From NCBI RefSeq assembly GCF_008993995.1, contig NZ_BKNN01000018.1:1-45615 (forward strand): 45,615 nucleotides of DNA, read 5' to 3'. Positions 28,813 through 36,752 of this stretch are shown here, one piece after another. This stretch comes from Acinetobacter brisouii. Its GTDB lineage: Bacteria; Pseudomonadota; Gammaproteobacteria; Pseudomonadales; Moraxellaceae. Both the position numbers and the translations under genes were made by a program. A model generated the notes under the pieces. That model was not told the origin of the DNA, did no database searches, and was given only the letters and a program-made list of their open reading frames with translations. Every line of letters starts with the position of its first letter. Within the stretch, counting starts at the first letter, position 1.

Positions 28813-29732
28813 TGATAGCCCCCTGCATGCGGAATATTTTGTTGGACATCAAACAGATGTACCAAGGCAGGGACAATCGCGGTCAATGATTCACTCGCAC
28901 CGCCACGACTGCCTGGTAGGGTAATCACCAGACTGTGGTCGATATAACCCGCCACACCACGCGATAAAGCTGCATACGGTGTGCGTTTTTGTCCAAAGCT
29001 ACGCGCCGCTTCCATCAGCCCCGGAATTTCACGTTGCAATAACGGCTGCAAGGTTTCAACAGTGAGATCTTTCGGGCCTAGACCTGTCCCGCCCACCGTC
29101 ACAATCAGCGGATAGTGATTTTTTTGCTGTTCGATCAATGCCAGTAAAGCCGCAGGATCATCGGCAATCACCTGATAGGCAATCTCACTAAAATTAGCTT
29201 CTTCGAGCATTTGCATGACACTTTGCCCCGCAGTATCGGGCTTTTTGCCTGCGGCAACGGTATCTGACAGCACAATCACTGATGCTTTTAAGCTGCGCTT
29301 GAGCTGACGGACAAAATGCGATTTTCCGCCTTTTTTCTTGAGCAATCGGCACTGATCCATCTGCAAATCTTCAGGTTCACAGTGCGGTTTCAGCATGTCA
29401 TACAGGGTCAATGCGGCAAGGCTGGCAGCCGTCAAGGCTTCCATTTCCACCCCTGTTGGCCCGATGGTTTCCACGGTGGCCACAATAGTCACTGCTGCTT
29501 CATGCAGTTCAAATTCAACATCGGCACGGTAAATCGGCAGTGGATGACACAGCGGAATCAGTTCATCCGTCCGTTTGGCAGCCAAAATTCCTGCAATGCG
29601 TGCCGTTTTCAAGGCATCACCTTTTTCGGTATTGCCCTGCCGCAAGAGTTCAATGCAATGCGGCGGCGCAGACAGCACCGCTTGGGCTTCTGCAATCCGA
29701 TAACTCTCTGCTTTCATGGCCACGTTTTTCAT
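28809..29732 (-). CDS. moaCB: MoaCB fusion: cyclic pyranopterin synthase accessory plus MoaB/MogA domain
   Basis: This 307-residue protein fuses two cofactor enzymes. MoaC (~1-145) converts 3',8-cyclo-GTP to cPMP; ALKTARIAGILAAKRTDELI, PLCHPLP, GPTGVEMEALTAASLAALTL and KKKGGKSH are intact. The MoaB/MogA domain (~150-307) adenylates molybdopterin and shows VILSDTVAAGKKPDTAGQSV, VTVGGTGLGPKDLTVETL and LPGSRGGA. I chose the ATG at 29732, which gives the MoaC-like start MKNVAMKAESYRIAEA; the TTG at 29756 is less likely. No separate mogA or moaB occurs in the operon, so the fusion supplies that step. It overlaps moeA by 4 bases. Confidence 0.9.
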   Translation of the reverse strand: MKNVAMKAESYRIAEAQAVLSAPPHCIELLRQGNTEKGDALKTARIAGILAAKRTDELIPLCHPLPIYRADVEFELHEAAVTIVATVETIGPTGVEMEALTAASLAALTLYDMLKPHCEPEDLQMDQCRLLKKKGGKSHFVRQLKRSLKASVIVLSDTVAAGKKPDTAGQSVMQMLEEANFSEIAYQVIADDPAALLALIEQQKNHYPLIVTVGGTGLGPKDLTVETLQPLLQREIPGLMEAARSFGQKRTPYAALSRGVAGYIDHSLVITLPGSRGGASESLTAIVPALVHLFDVQQNIPHAGGYQ

Positions 29733-29756
29733 GCTGATGTTTCTCAAATAATTCAA

Positions 29757-30260
29757 TCAATAATGTGAATGCTGATGTTTATGCGTATGTGTATGTTGAT
29801 GATCTGAATGTGCCTGTTCCTCGGCACTATAGTCTTTACGAATACAACAACCTGTCACGAACTGGCTCGTACCATCGCTATAAAATTCTTCTTTCCAAAC
29901 AGGCACTTCATGTTTAACACGCTCGACGGCTTCTTCACAAGCCGCAAATGCTTCACGGCGATGCTCGGCATAGGCCAGCGCAATAATCGCTTTTCCACCA
30001 ATGCCCAGTTTGCCGACCCGATGCACCACCCGCACATACTGCACTGCATATTTGGCTTCGACTTCCTGCTCAATCTGCCGAATCATTTTCTCTGCCAAAG
30101 GCGCATAAGCGGTATAACACAGCGCATCGACTGTGCGTCCTTCATGGTGATTGCGCACCACGCCGACAAAACTGCCAATCCCACCGCACTCTGGGAAATC
30201 TTCAATCGGGGCAAAACAGTCGAGGCTTAAATCCTGATCCTGAATTCGTGCAAAATCCAT
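29757..30260 (-). CDS. moaE: Molybdopterin synthase catalytic subunit with His-rich tail
   Basis: MoaE pairs with thiocarboxylated MoaD to turn cPMP into molybdopterin. The 167-residue protein contains GGIGSFVGVVRNHHEGRTVD near residue 24, RVVHRVGKLGIGGKAIIALA, and the lysine-bearing VPVWKEEFYSDG. I chose the ATG at 30260, where a perfect AGGAGG lies upstream inside the end of moaD. The C-terminal 17 residues, HSDHQHTHTHKHQHSHY, hold eight histidines and are not part of the usual family end; a metal-binding role is possible. It follows moaD by two bases. Confidence 0.92.
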   Translation of the reverse strand: MDFARIQDQDLSLDCFAPIEDFPECGGIGSFVGVVRNHHEGRTVDALCYTAYAPLAEKMIRQIEQEVEAKYAVQYVRVVHRVGKLGIGGKAIIALAYAEHRREAFAACEEAVERVKHEVPVWKEEFYSDGTSQFVTGCCIRKDYSAEEQAHSDHQHTHTHKHQHSHY

Positions 30261-30262
30261 GC

Positions 30263-30514
30263 TTAACCTCCTGCAACAGGTGACAGTAGCACCAAAGTAC
30301 ATGCTGTATCTAACGCATCCTGACGTGACACCAGACTGTCCCCGATAGCACAGGCACATTGCTGAATTGCAGATTGTGCTTGGGGATGCTGTTGCTCCAG
30401 TTGACTGAGCACGGCCGCAATCGCCACAGGCGCATCGAACTCAAGTCGAAGATCGCTAGGCAGCCAGCGCGTCACTGCGCCAAAACCTTCAATCTGCACG
30501 GAAATTTTTTGCAT
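30263..30514 (-). CDS. moaD: Molybdopterin synthase sulfur-carrier subunit
   Basis: This is a small ubiquitin-like sulfur carrier (83 residues) ending in the required Gly-Gly (LLSPVAGG), which is adenylated and converted to the thiocarboxylate used by MoaE. The ATG at 30514 lies one base after the moaA stop; longer in-frame extensions run into moaA. Internal features such as FDAPVAIAAVLSQLEQQHP fit MoaD. Two cysteines occur in QQCACAIGDSLV. The two Gly codons and the stop form the ribosome site for moaE. Confidence 0.9.
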   Translation of the reverse strand: MQKISVQIEGFGAVTRWLPSDLRLEFDAPVAIAAVLSQLEQQHPQAQSAIQQCACAIGDSLVSRQDALDTACTLVLLSPVAGG

Positions 30515-30515
30515 G

Positions 30516-31523
30516 TTAGCCTCCAAGCATATGCATACTGATTTTGCGAGGGGAATGTTGGGTAGCCTGTATGGCATGAAAGCCCGCAGCCTTGTGCCAA
30601 ATATAAGTTCCAATCCGCTGCTGTAACTGTTCACGCGCCATATCGGCATGTGCAGCCAAAGCCTGAATCTCGGACTTGAGCGCAATGCCTTGCGGTGCAA
30701 ACAGACAGTTAAATAACTCACCCTGAGCGGTCAGGCGAATACGGTCACACTGCCCACAAAAGGTGTGGCTAATGGTGGAAATAATCCCCACATCATAGCT
30801 TTGGTCTAAGCGGTAAATACGAGCAGGCGAATGGTCTTGTGGCAAGGCTTCAATCTGGTACTGTTCACCCAGTTGCTGCAAAATTTGTTGCTCGGTCACC
30901 ACCTGCTGACGTTGCCACTGTGCATCACCATCCAGCGGCATATATTCAATAAAACGTAGCGGTAATTGCTGCTGTTTGGCCCATGCCACAAGCGGCAAAA
31001 TTTGTGAATCATTGATGCCTTGCATCAGTACCGTATTAATTTTCAGGGATAATCCTGCCTGCTGTGCCGCAGCGATACCTGCCAAGACAGGCGCAAGCTC
31101 TCGTTGGGTGAGTTGCTGAAAAAGAACTGGATCGAGACTGTCCAAACTGATATTCAGATCGTCCAGACCTGCCTGTTTTAAGACATGCGCGTATTTAGGC
31201 AAATAGTGCCCATTACTGGTCATGGCAATGCGCTTGAGACCCAATGCGCGCAGCGATTGTAATTGTTCAATAAAATGCACCACGCCCTGACGCATCAGTG
31301 GTTCACCGCCCGTAATTCGCAGGCTGTCGATGCCGCGTTCCACCATAAACTGGCAGAAGGCATACAGGGCTTCAAAACTGAGTAAACTGTGTTTGTCCAT
31401 CCATTCAGGATGTTCAGGCATGCAATATAGACACTTGAAATTGCAGCGATCCGTCACTGAAATTCTCAGTTTACGTTTTTGACGACCAAACTGGTCAATC
31501 CATGAACTGGCGGACTGCATCAT
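30516..31523 (-). CDS. moaA: GTP 3',8-cyclase
   Basis: This radical-SAM enzyme makes 3',8-cyclo-GTP, the first step of molybdenum cofactor synthesis. The 335-residue protein has the N-terminal cluster motif CNFKCLYC near residue 28 and the GGEPL SAM motif (SLRITGGEPLMRQGV). The second cluster region is CGQCDRIRLTAQGELFNC near residue 250. The C-terminal Gly-Gly (HMLGG), required for activity in this family, is present. It starts the moa-moe-mod operon; GGAG lies ten bases before the first ATG. The space upstream to the terminator is only ~27 bases. Confidence 0.94.
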   Translation of the reverse strand: MMQSASSWIDQFGRQKRKLRISVTDRCNFKCLYCMPEHPEWMDKHSLLSFEALYAFCQFMVERGIDSLRITGGEPLMRQGVVHFIEQLQSLRALGLKRIAMTSNGHYLPKYAHVLKQAGLDDLNISLDSLDPVLFQQLTQRELAPVLAGIAAAQQAGLSLKINTVLMQGINDSQILPLVAWAKQQQLPLRFIEYMPLDGDAQWQRQQVVTEQQILQQLGEQYQIEALPQDHSPARIYRLDQSYDVGIISTISHTFCGQCDRIRLTAQGELFNCLFAPQGIALKSEIQALAAHADMAREQLQQRIGTYIWHKAAGFHAIQATQHSPRKISMHMLGG

Positions 31524-31550
31524 GCACGAACCACTCCAAACCTGAAGAAG

Positions 31551-31581
31551 AAAAATGCACCTGCCACACGGTTCAGGTGCA
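31551..31581 (-). terminator. Terminator-like hairpin between mobA and moaA
   Basis: TGCACCTG (31556-31563) pairs perfectly with CAGGTGCA (31574-31581) around a 10-base loop. On the - strand the hairpin is followed by TTTTTCTTC. It would end the nitrate operon transcript after mobA. A TAAAAT -10-like hexamer for moaA lies just upstream on the transcript (31584-31589), so the hairpin may instead be in the moaA leader. Confidence 0.65.
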
Positions 31582-31625
31582 CATTTTACGAGCTTTATTG
31601 AAGCAAGAAATATTCCAACTTTGCA

Positions 31626-32240
31626 CTAAATCAACACATTCAACTGTTTGTACTGCTGTAATTCATCGAAGGAGTTAATGCTGTGAAAAATCAGTGCATG
31701 TTTTCGGAACTTCACCGCTTGTGCATGCATCAATTTGAAGCATTTTTTAAGACTTAACTCGCCTTGCTCAATCTGAGCGCTCAACGCGGGTAAGCTGCTG
31801 CGTTTCAATAAGCAAAATGGATACAGCGCCGCGCCATTGATTTCGACATAAGCCACCTCGGCTTCAGGGTGCTGTTGCAAACTTTGGTGCAGTTTTTTTA
31901 AAACCGATTTCGGCAAATAGGTCACGTCACACGGCACAAATAGCACATAGTCGGCTGAAACATGTCGCCACGCACTTTTCATTCCAATCAGCGGCCCAAG
32001 AAAGCCTGTTTCATCGTCCTGAAAACTGCGAATGTTCGGCACCATATGCTGATAAATCCGATGATCACGGTTACTGCTAATCCACTGCTGTTGGGTTTTT
32101 CCCCGAAAATGTTGTGAGATTTTTAAGAGTTGTATTTGTTTATCGAAACACTGCAAAAGCTTGTTTAAGCCTTGCATGCGGCGGGCCTGACCACCCGCTA
32201 AAATGACCAAATCTGTAACGGGATGGTTTGCATCAGTCAT
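31626..32240 (-). CDS. mobA: Molybdenum cofactor guanylyltransferase
   Basis: MobA attaches GMP to molybdopterin, giving the MGD cofactor that NasA-type nitrate reductases need. The 204-residue protein has the nucleotidyltransferase opening VILAGGQARRMQGLNKLL; the position after LAGG is usually Arg or a small residue and is Gln here, while the key Lys is kept. Later DETGFLGPLIGMKSAW and a VPCDVTYLP metal-site Asp fit. I chose the ATG at 32240, with GGAG seven bases upstream. It overlaps nasA by 8 bases and so is the last gene of the nitrate operon. Confidence 0.85.
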   Translation of the reverse strand: MTDANHPVTDLVILAGGQARRMQGLNKLLQCFDKQIQLLKISQHFRGKTQQQWISSNRDHRIYQHMVPNIRSFQDDETGFLGPLIGMKSAWRHVSADYVLFVPCDVTYLPKSVLKKLHQSLQQHPEAEVAYVEINGAALYPFCLLKRSSLPALSAQIEQGELSLKKCFKLMHAQAVKFRKHALIFHSINSFDELQQYKQLNVLI

Positions 32241-35010
32241 GGGCAAGCTCCTGTTGGCACGATTTAATTAAGCCACGAATTTCAGGGAGACAGGAACCAC
32301 AATTACCGCCTGCTTTTAAGCACGCTGTCACCTGTTTTTCGTGGGTGATGTTTTGGGTTTTTATTGTTTCAAGAATGCGATTTTTTCCAACTTTAAAACA
32401 GCTACACACCAGTGGGCCTTCACTGCTGCCCGCATTCATCGGTGCTGCTGCTAACAAGGCTTTACGATGTGTCGCACTTAAGCGCTCACGCTTAAATAGG
32501 CTGGCAATCCATGCCCGATCAGGCAAGAATGCTTTGTCTGCAATGTATAAACACGCCACCAAACGGTTGTCTTTAAGCACCACGATATGACACAACTGCT
32601 GGCTTTGATCTTTCAGGTCTAACCATTCCAGACTGTCATCATCAAATGCCAACAACGCCTTAATATTACTGGTGACGGTATTAAAATTTTGCCGTCCTGC
32701 CAGTTCATACTGCGCGGCATAGGGCGTGGTGATTTTATTCCACCAGCTCACAGACTGAATTGAGTCACGCACCTGTGGCAAATATTCTTCGCGAATAAAA
32801 CACACACCCTGCCAGCGACTATGAAACGGCTGCATCATCACAGGGGTATGCTTAAATTCAGGCTCGCCCGAAATGGCATCCACCACAGGATTAACCACTT
32901 TGCCAATCCGCGCATCGGAGGCAAATTGCTCAGTCCAGTGAATCGGTGCAAAAATCTGCCCACGGCGCACGCCTTGCGAGAACTGCGCCCGCAACACACA
33001 CTTGCCCCATGTTGAAAATACTTCCACCAGACCCTGTTCGGAAATACCATATTTCAAGGCATCTTGCGGGTGGATTTCACAATAAGCTTCGGCGCGGTGA
33101 TTGGCCAAGGCAGGCGCTAAACCTGTACGGGTCATGGTGTGCCACTGATCGCGAATCCGCCCCGTATTCAAAATCAGTGGGTAATCCCCATTCACCACAT
33201 TCACAGGCGCAACAGGTGCAGTTGCCACAAATTTGGCTTTGCCCGATGCAAAACTGAACTGACCCTGTGCAAACAGGCGCTCACAGGCTTGCGCTTGTGG
33301 CTGTTGCCACACAGGCCATTGAATCGGTTGCAGTTGTTGATACTCTTCAGCACTGATGTCACTCAGTCCTGCCAAGTTAAAGTAGCGGAAGGTATTGCAC
33401 TGCTCACGCCCTGCTACATCACTGTTTTGGTAGGCAGAGAGTCGGGCATGCTCAAGGAAAATCTCATGCGAAGACTGAAAATCAAAACCTGAAAAGCCCA
33501 TTTTCTTTGCCACTTGCGCCACCGCCCACCAGTCGGCTTTGGCTTGAGCAGGCGCACCTAAAAATGCACGTTGGCGTGAAATACGGCGCTCGGAATTGGT
33601 CACTGTACCGTCTTTTTCGCCCCATCCTAAAGCAGGCAATAAAATGTCGGCATATTGCGTGGTGTCTGTGTCTTGGCAAATATCCGACACCACTACAAAT
33701 TCGCATTTTTCTAAAGCGCGTTTGACCTGATCGGCATTGGGCAAACTGACCACGGGGTTGGTTGCCATAATCCACAAGGCTTTGATTTTGCCCTGCTCCA
33801 CCGCTTCAAATAAATCCACGGCTTTTAAACCTGCTTTGGTGGCAATGTTTGGACTTTGCCAAAACTGTTGCACCAATTGCTGATGCTCAGCGTTATCGAC
33901 ATCCAAATGCGCCGCCAGCATATTCGCCAAACCACCAACTTCACGCCCACCCATGGCATTCGGCTGCCCTGTCATGGAAAATGGCGCTGCGCCTGTACGT
34001 CCGATTTTCCCTGTCAGCAAATGACAGTTAATAATCGCATTGGCTTTGTTAACGCCTTGTGAGGACTGATTGACCCCCATCGAGAACAGGCTCATCACCT
34101 GTGAAGTCTGTGCAAATTTCTCAAAAAATAGCTGTAATTTGTCCAGTTGAATGCCTGTCCGCTGCGCCAGATCGACCAAATTGGTTTCACCCTGACTGGC
34201 ATCTAAAGCTGCATTCAGATTGTCGGTATAGCGCTCAACAAAACTGATGTCGGCATAACCGTTTTGATATAAATATTGCAATAAGCCATTGAATAGCGTG
34301 ACATCTTGCCCCGGTAAAATCGGCAAATGTAAATCTGCCTGTTCACAGGTCGCGGTAAAACGCGGGTCGATCACCACCACAAACAGATCACGTTCGGCTT
34401 TAGCCTGCATGATGCGTTGATACAACACAGGATGACACCATGCGGTGTTGGAACCGACCAGCACCACCATTTTAGTCTGTTCAAAATCGACATAGCTTGC
34501 TGGCACAAGGTCTTCACCAAAACTGCGTTTATGCGCTGCCACCGCAGAGGACATGCACAGACGTGAATTAGTGTCGATATTGGCAGTGCCCAAGTAGCCT
34601 TTAACGAATTTATTGACCACATAGTAGTCTTCGGTCAGCAATTGCCCTGAGACATAAAATGCAACGCTGTCTGCCCCATACTGATCAATACTGTCCTGAA
34701 AACGCTCGGCAATCTGGCTCAAGGCGGCATCCCAACTGCTACGGCGGCGGGCAGCTTTACGCCCCTGCATTGGCTCAAGTACACGGGTTTCCATGCCCAA
34801 TGTATCGGCCAAATGACTGCCTTTGATGCACAGACGACCAAAATTGGACGGATGCTGTGCATCGCCACGCACGGCAATTTGTGCCCCGTGTGCCGTTTGA
34901 GTCACACTGACCTCAACCCCACAGCCCACGCCACAATACGGGCATGTGCTTGCAGTAGTGACTGTGCTGTCGGTGTGGCGAGTCTGTTCCACCATTGGAA
35001 TGCTGTTCAT
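32233..35010 (-). CDS. nasA: Assimilatory nitrate reductase, molybdopterin subunit
   Basis: This cytosolic reductase takes nitrate to nitrite. The ~925-residue protein begins its cofactor domain with the [4Fe-4S] motif CPYCGVGCGVEV near residue 25. It has GRLCIKGSHLADTLG, SRLCMSSAVAAHKRSFG, and MGVNQSSQGVNKANAIINCH around the Mo-bis-MGD site, and a C-terminal dinucleotide-binding region with LNTGRIRDQWHTMTRTG. The last ~60 residues form a BFD-like [2Fe-2S] domain (VCSCFKVGKN, then GGNCGSCLPEI), as in Klebsiella NasA. The start is either the ATG at 35010 or the GTG at 35022; I favour the ATG. It overlaps mobA and lies after an unusually long 120-base hairpin-bearing gap. Confidence 0.92.
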   Translation of the reverse strand: MNSIPMVEQTRHTDSTVTTASTCPYCGVGCGVEVSVTQTAHGAQIAVRGDAQHPSNFGRLCIKGSHLADTLGMETRVLEPMQGRKAARRRSSWDAALSQIAERFQDSIDQYGADSVAFYVSGQLLTEDYYVVNKFVKGYLGTANIDTNSRLCMSSAVAAHKRSFGEDLVPASYVDFEQTKMVVLVGSNTAWCHPVLYQRIMQAKAERDLFVVVIDPRFTATCEQADLHLPILPGQDVTLFNGLLQYLYQNGYADISFVERYTDNLNAALDASQGETNLVDLAQRTGIQLDKLQLFFEKFAQTSQVMSLFSMGVNQSSQGVNKANAIINCHLLTGKIGRTGAAPFSMTGQPNAMGGREVGGLANMLAAHLDVDNAEHQQLVQQFWQSPNIATKAGLKAVDLFEAVEQGKIKALWIMATNPVVSLPNADQVKRALEKCEFVVVSDICQDTDTTQYADILLPALGWGEKDGTVTNSERRISRQRAFLGAPAQAKADWWAVAQVAKKMGFSGFDFQSSHEIFLEHARLSAYQNSDVAGREQCNTFRYFNLAGLSDISAEEYQQLQPIQWPVWQQPQAQACERLFAQGQFSFASGKAKFVATAPVAPVNVVNGDYPLILNTGRIRDQWHTMTRTGLAPALANHRAEAYCEIHPQDALKYGISEQGLVEVFSTWGKCVLRAQFSQGVRRGQIFAPIHWTEQFASDARIGKVVNPVVDAISGEPEFKHTPVMMQPFHSRWQGVCFIREEYLPQVRDSIQSVSWWNKITTPYAAQYELAGRQNFNTVTSNIKALLAFDDDSLEWLDLKDQSQQLCHIVVLKDNRLVACLYIADKAFLPDRAWIASLFKRERLSATHRKALLAAAPMNAGSSEGPLVCSCFKVGKNRILETIKTQNITHEKQVTACLKAGGNCGSCLPEIRGLIKSCQQELAHD

Positions 35011-35043
35011 ACCTTGTTCCACGCTGCCGAATTCAACTTCTAT

Positions 35044-35119
35044 AAGCTTCTTTCATCAATCCCTTTTTTCTCTATCTGGGAGAAATATAAAGAGGGTGTA
35101 AATAGCGATGAAGAAGCTT
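35044..35119 (-). promoter_or_regulatory. Long stem-loop between the NirD-FAD gene and nasA
   Basis: Arms AAGCTTCTTTCATC (35044-35057) and GATGAAGAAGCTT (35107-35119) pair over 13 bp with one bulged T. Inside, TTTCTC/GAGAAA forms a second stem. No U-run follows. The other genes of the operon are 12-36 bases apart or overlap, so this 120-base gap stands out. A role in mRNA processing or differential expression is inferred. Confidence 0.5.
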
Positions 35120-35130
35120 TGTTTTAACGA

Positions 35131-36741
35131 TTAACTTGCTTGTTTTAATGCAAAATCTTTACCAAAAAGCAGTTTATTTCTAAACGGATGAATTGGTGTC
35201 TGATCTGCAATCAGTTCGGCATACCACACGCCATCTTCGGTGTCGCCAAACAACACCGCACCGACGACTTTGTTGTCCTGAATAATAATGCGTTTATAAA
35301 TCTGACGTTTGTCGTCATGTAATACGATTTCTTCAAAGGCATCTTCAGGGGCAAAGTTACCTGCGGAAAACACGTCACAACCACTGACTTTAAGCTGTGT
35401 CGGTACAGGCTGCGCTGCAAAAGTCAGGCTGCCATGTTCTGCCAAATGCGATGCACAAATAAAGGCTTGTCCCCAAAGTGGTTCAACCAGTCCGAAAGTA
35501 CTGCCACGATGCTCGATACATTCACCGACTGCATAAATGCTTGGATCAAAGGTCTGCATGGTGTCATTGACCAACACGCCACGGTTGCAGCGCAAACCTG
35601 CTTGTTGAGCCAAGGCAATATTCGGGCGAATCCCAACAGCGAACACCACCAGATCAGCAGGAATAATCGTGCCATCTTGCAATTCGACTTGGGTGACTTG
35701 ACCGTGTTCATTGCCCGCCAAACGCTGGGTAACGGCGGAGGTGATCACCCGAATGCCTTTGGCTTCAATGCTGGCTTTGAGCATGGCACTAGCACAGGCA
35801 TCCAGCTGGCGATCCATAATGTGCGAGGTCAGATGCAGCACGGTCACATTCATGCCACGGCGTTTTAAACCATAGGCCGCTTCAAGACCGAGCAGACCAC
35901 CACCAATCACCACCGCATGATGTTTGTTTTGACTGCTTTCGATCATCTGATTGACATCGTAAATGTCACGGAAGCTCAACACGCCTTGTAAATCTTTGCC
36001 TTCAACAGGGGGAATAAACGGCTTCGAGCCTGTCGCCAAAATCAGGCGGTCATAGCTCACCACCTCACCTTTTTGCGTAGTCACGGTTTTGTGATTACGG
36101 TCAATTTCCACCGCAGGATCATCGGCAATAAAACGGATATTTTTTTCGGCATACCATGCAGGCGGATGCAGCATAATGTCTTCGATTTTTTTATCACCCG
36201 ACAACACTGGCGAGAGCATGATGCGGTTATAGTTGCCCCATGGCTCCTCACCAATCACGGTAATCTCGTAGCGTTCAGGCTCCATATCCAGCAAGTCTTC
36301 CAGACAGCGCATGCCTGCCAAACCATTGCCCACTAACACCAACGCCTGTTTCTCGACTTGCTGACCGTTGCTGGTCAAATAGGTTTTCATCGGCTGGCTA
36401 CAGACAAACACTCGACCATCTTCAACCTTGCTCGGATACACCGCCAAATGCTGGGTGCTGTCTTCAAGGCAACGCCCTGTCGCCAAGCTAAAATGCTGTT
36501 TATACAAGGGGGATGCCACCACGCGTTCACCCTGAATATCCCCCAAGATGCCACGTGCCATGACATTGGCTTGGCTGAACGGGTCACGTGCGCTCAAGGC
36601 ATACACGCGCGCTTCATCGCCCACACGAAACAGCGCAATCGGTTGACCTGCGATTAAAGCCCCCACACCCGTATTGGCTGTCACATCGTCAAGGTCGCAG
36701 ATTTCAATCCAGTCCATTTCTTGCATTTGCTGATTGGTCAT
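35131..36741 (-). CDS. NirD-like domain fused to an FAD/NAD(P)H oxidoreductase
   Basis: This 536-residue protein likely supplies electrons to nitrate or nitrite reductase. Residues ~10-115 form a Rieske-fold NirD domain (GALIAGQPIALFRVGDEARV, ASPLYKQHFSLATGRCLED). The Cys/His cluster ligands of true Rieske proteins are absent, as is usual in NirD. Residues ~130-500 are a pyridine-nucleotide disulfide-type flavoprotein: VLVGNGLAGMRCLEDLL, LILATGSKPFIPPVEG, VVIGGGLLGLEAAYGL and VFAVGIRPNIALAQQAGL. NirD is normally a separate ~110-residue protein. It lies 11 bases after nirB. GGAG is seven bases before the ATG. Confidence 0.88.
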   Translation of the reverse strand: MTNQQMQEMDWIEICDLDDVTANTGVGALIAGQPIALFRVGDEARVYALSARDPFSQANVMARGILGDIQGERVVASPLYKQHFSLATGRCLEDSTQHLAVYPSKVEDGRVFVCSQPMKTYLTSNGQQVEKQALVLVGNGLAGMRCLEDLLDMEPERYEITVIGEEPWGNYNRIMLSPVLSGDKKIEDIMLHPPAWYAEKNIRFIADDPAVEIDRNHKTVTTQKGEVVSYDRLILATGSKPFIPPVEGKDLQGVLSFRDIYDVNQMIESSQNKHHAVVIGGGLLGLEAAYGLKRRGMNVTVLHLTSHIMDRQLDACASAMLKASIEAKGIRVITSAVTQRLAGNEHGQVTQVELQDGTIIPADLVVFAVGIRPNIALAQQAGLRCNRGVLVNDTMQTFDPSIYAVGECIEHRGSTFGLVEPLWGQAFICASHLAEHGSLTFAAQPVPTQLKVSGCDVFSAGNFAPEDAFEEIVLHDDKRQIYKRIIIQDNKVVGAVLFGDTEDGVWYAELIADQTPIHPFRNKLLFGKDFALKQAS

Positions 36742-36752
36742 CTCTGTTCTCC

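Noticed and set aside
31555-31571. A sigma54 site reading TGGCAGGTGCATTTTTC on the - strand before moaA
   Set aside because: It lacks the GC at -12; the match is only at the GG half and falls within the terminator stem.
31551-31600. A molybdenum-cofactor riboswitch in the moaA leader
   Set aside because: Only one short hairpin with a U-run is visible and the leader is too short for the large conserved fold of that RNA.
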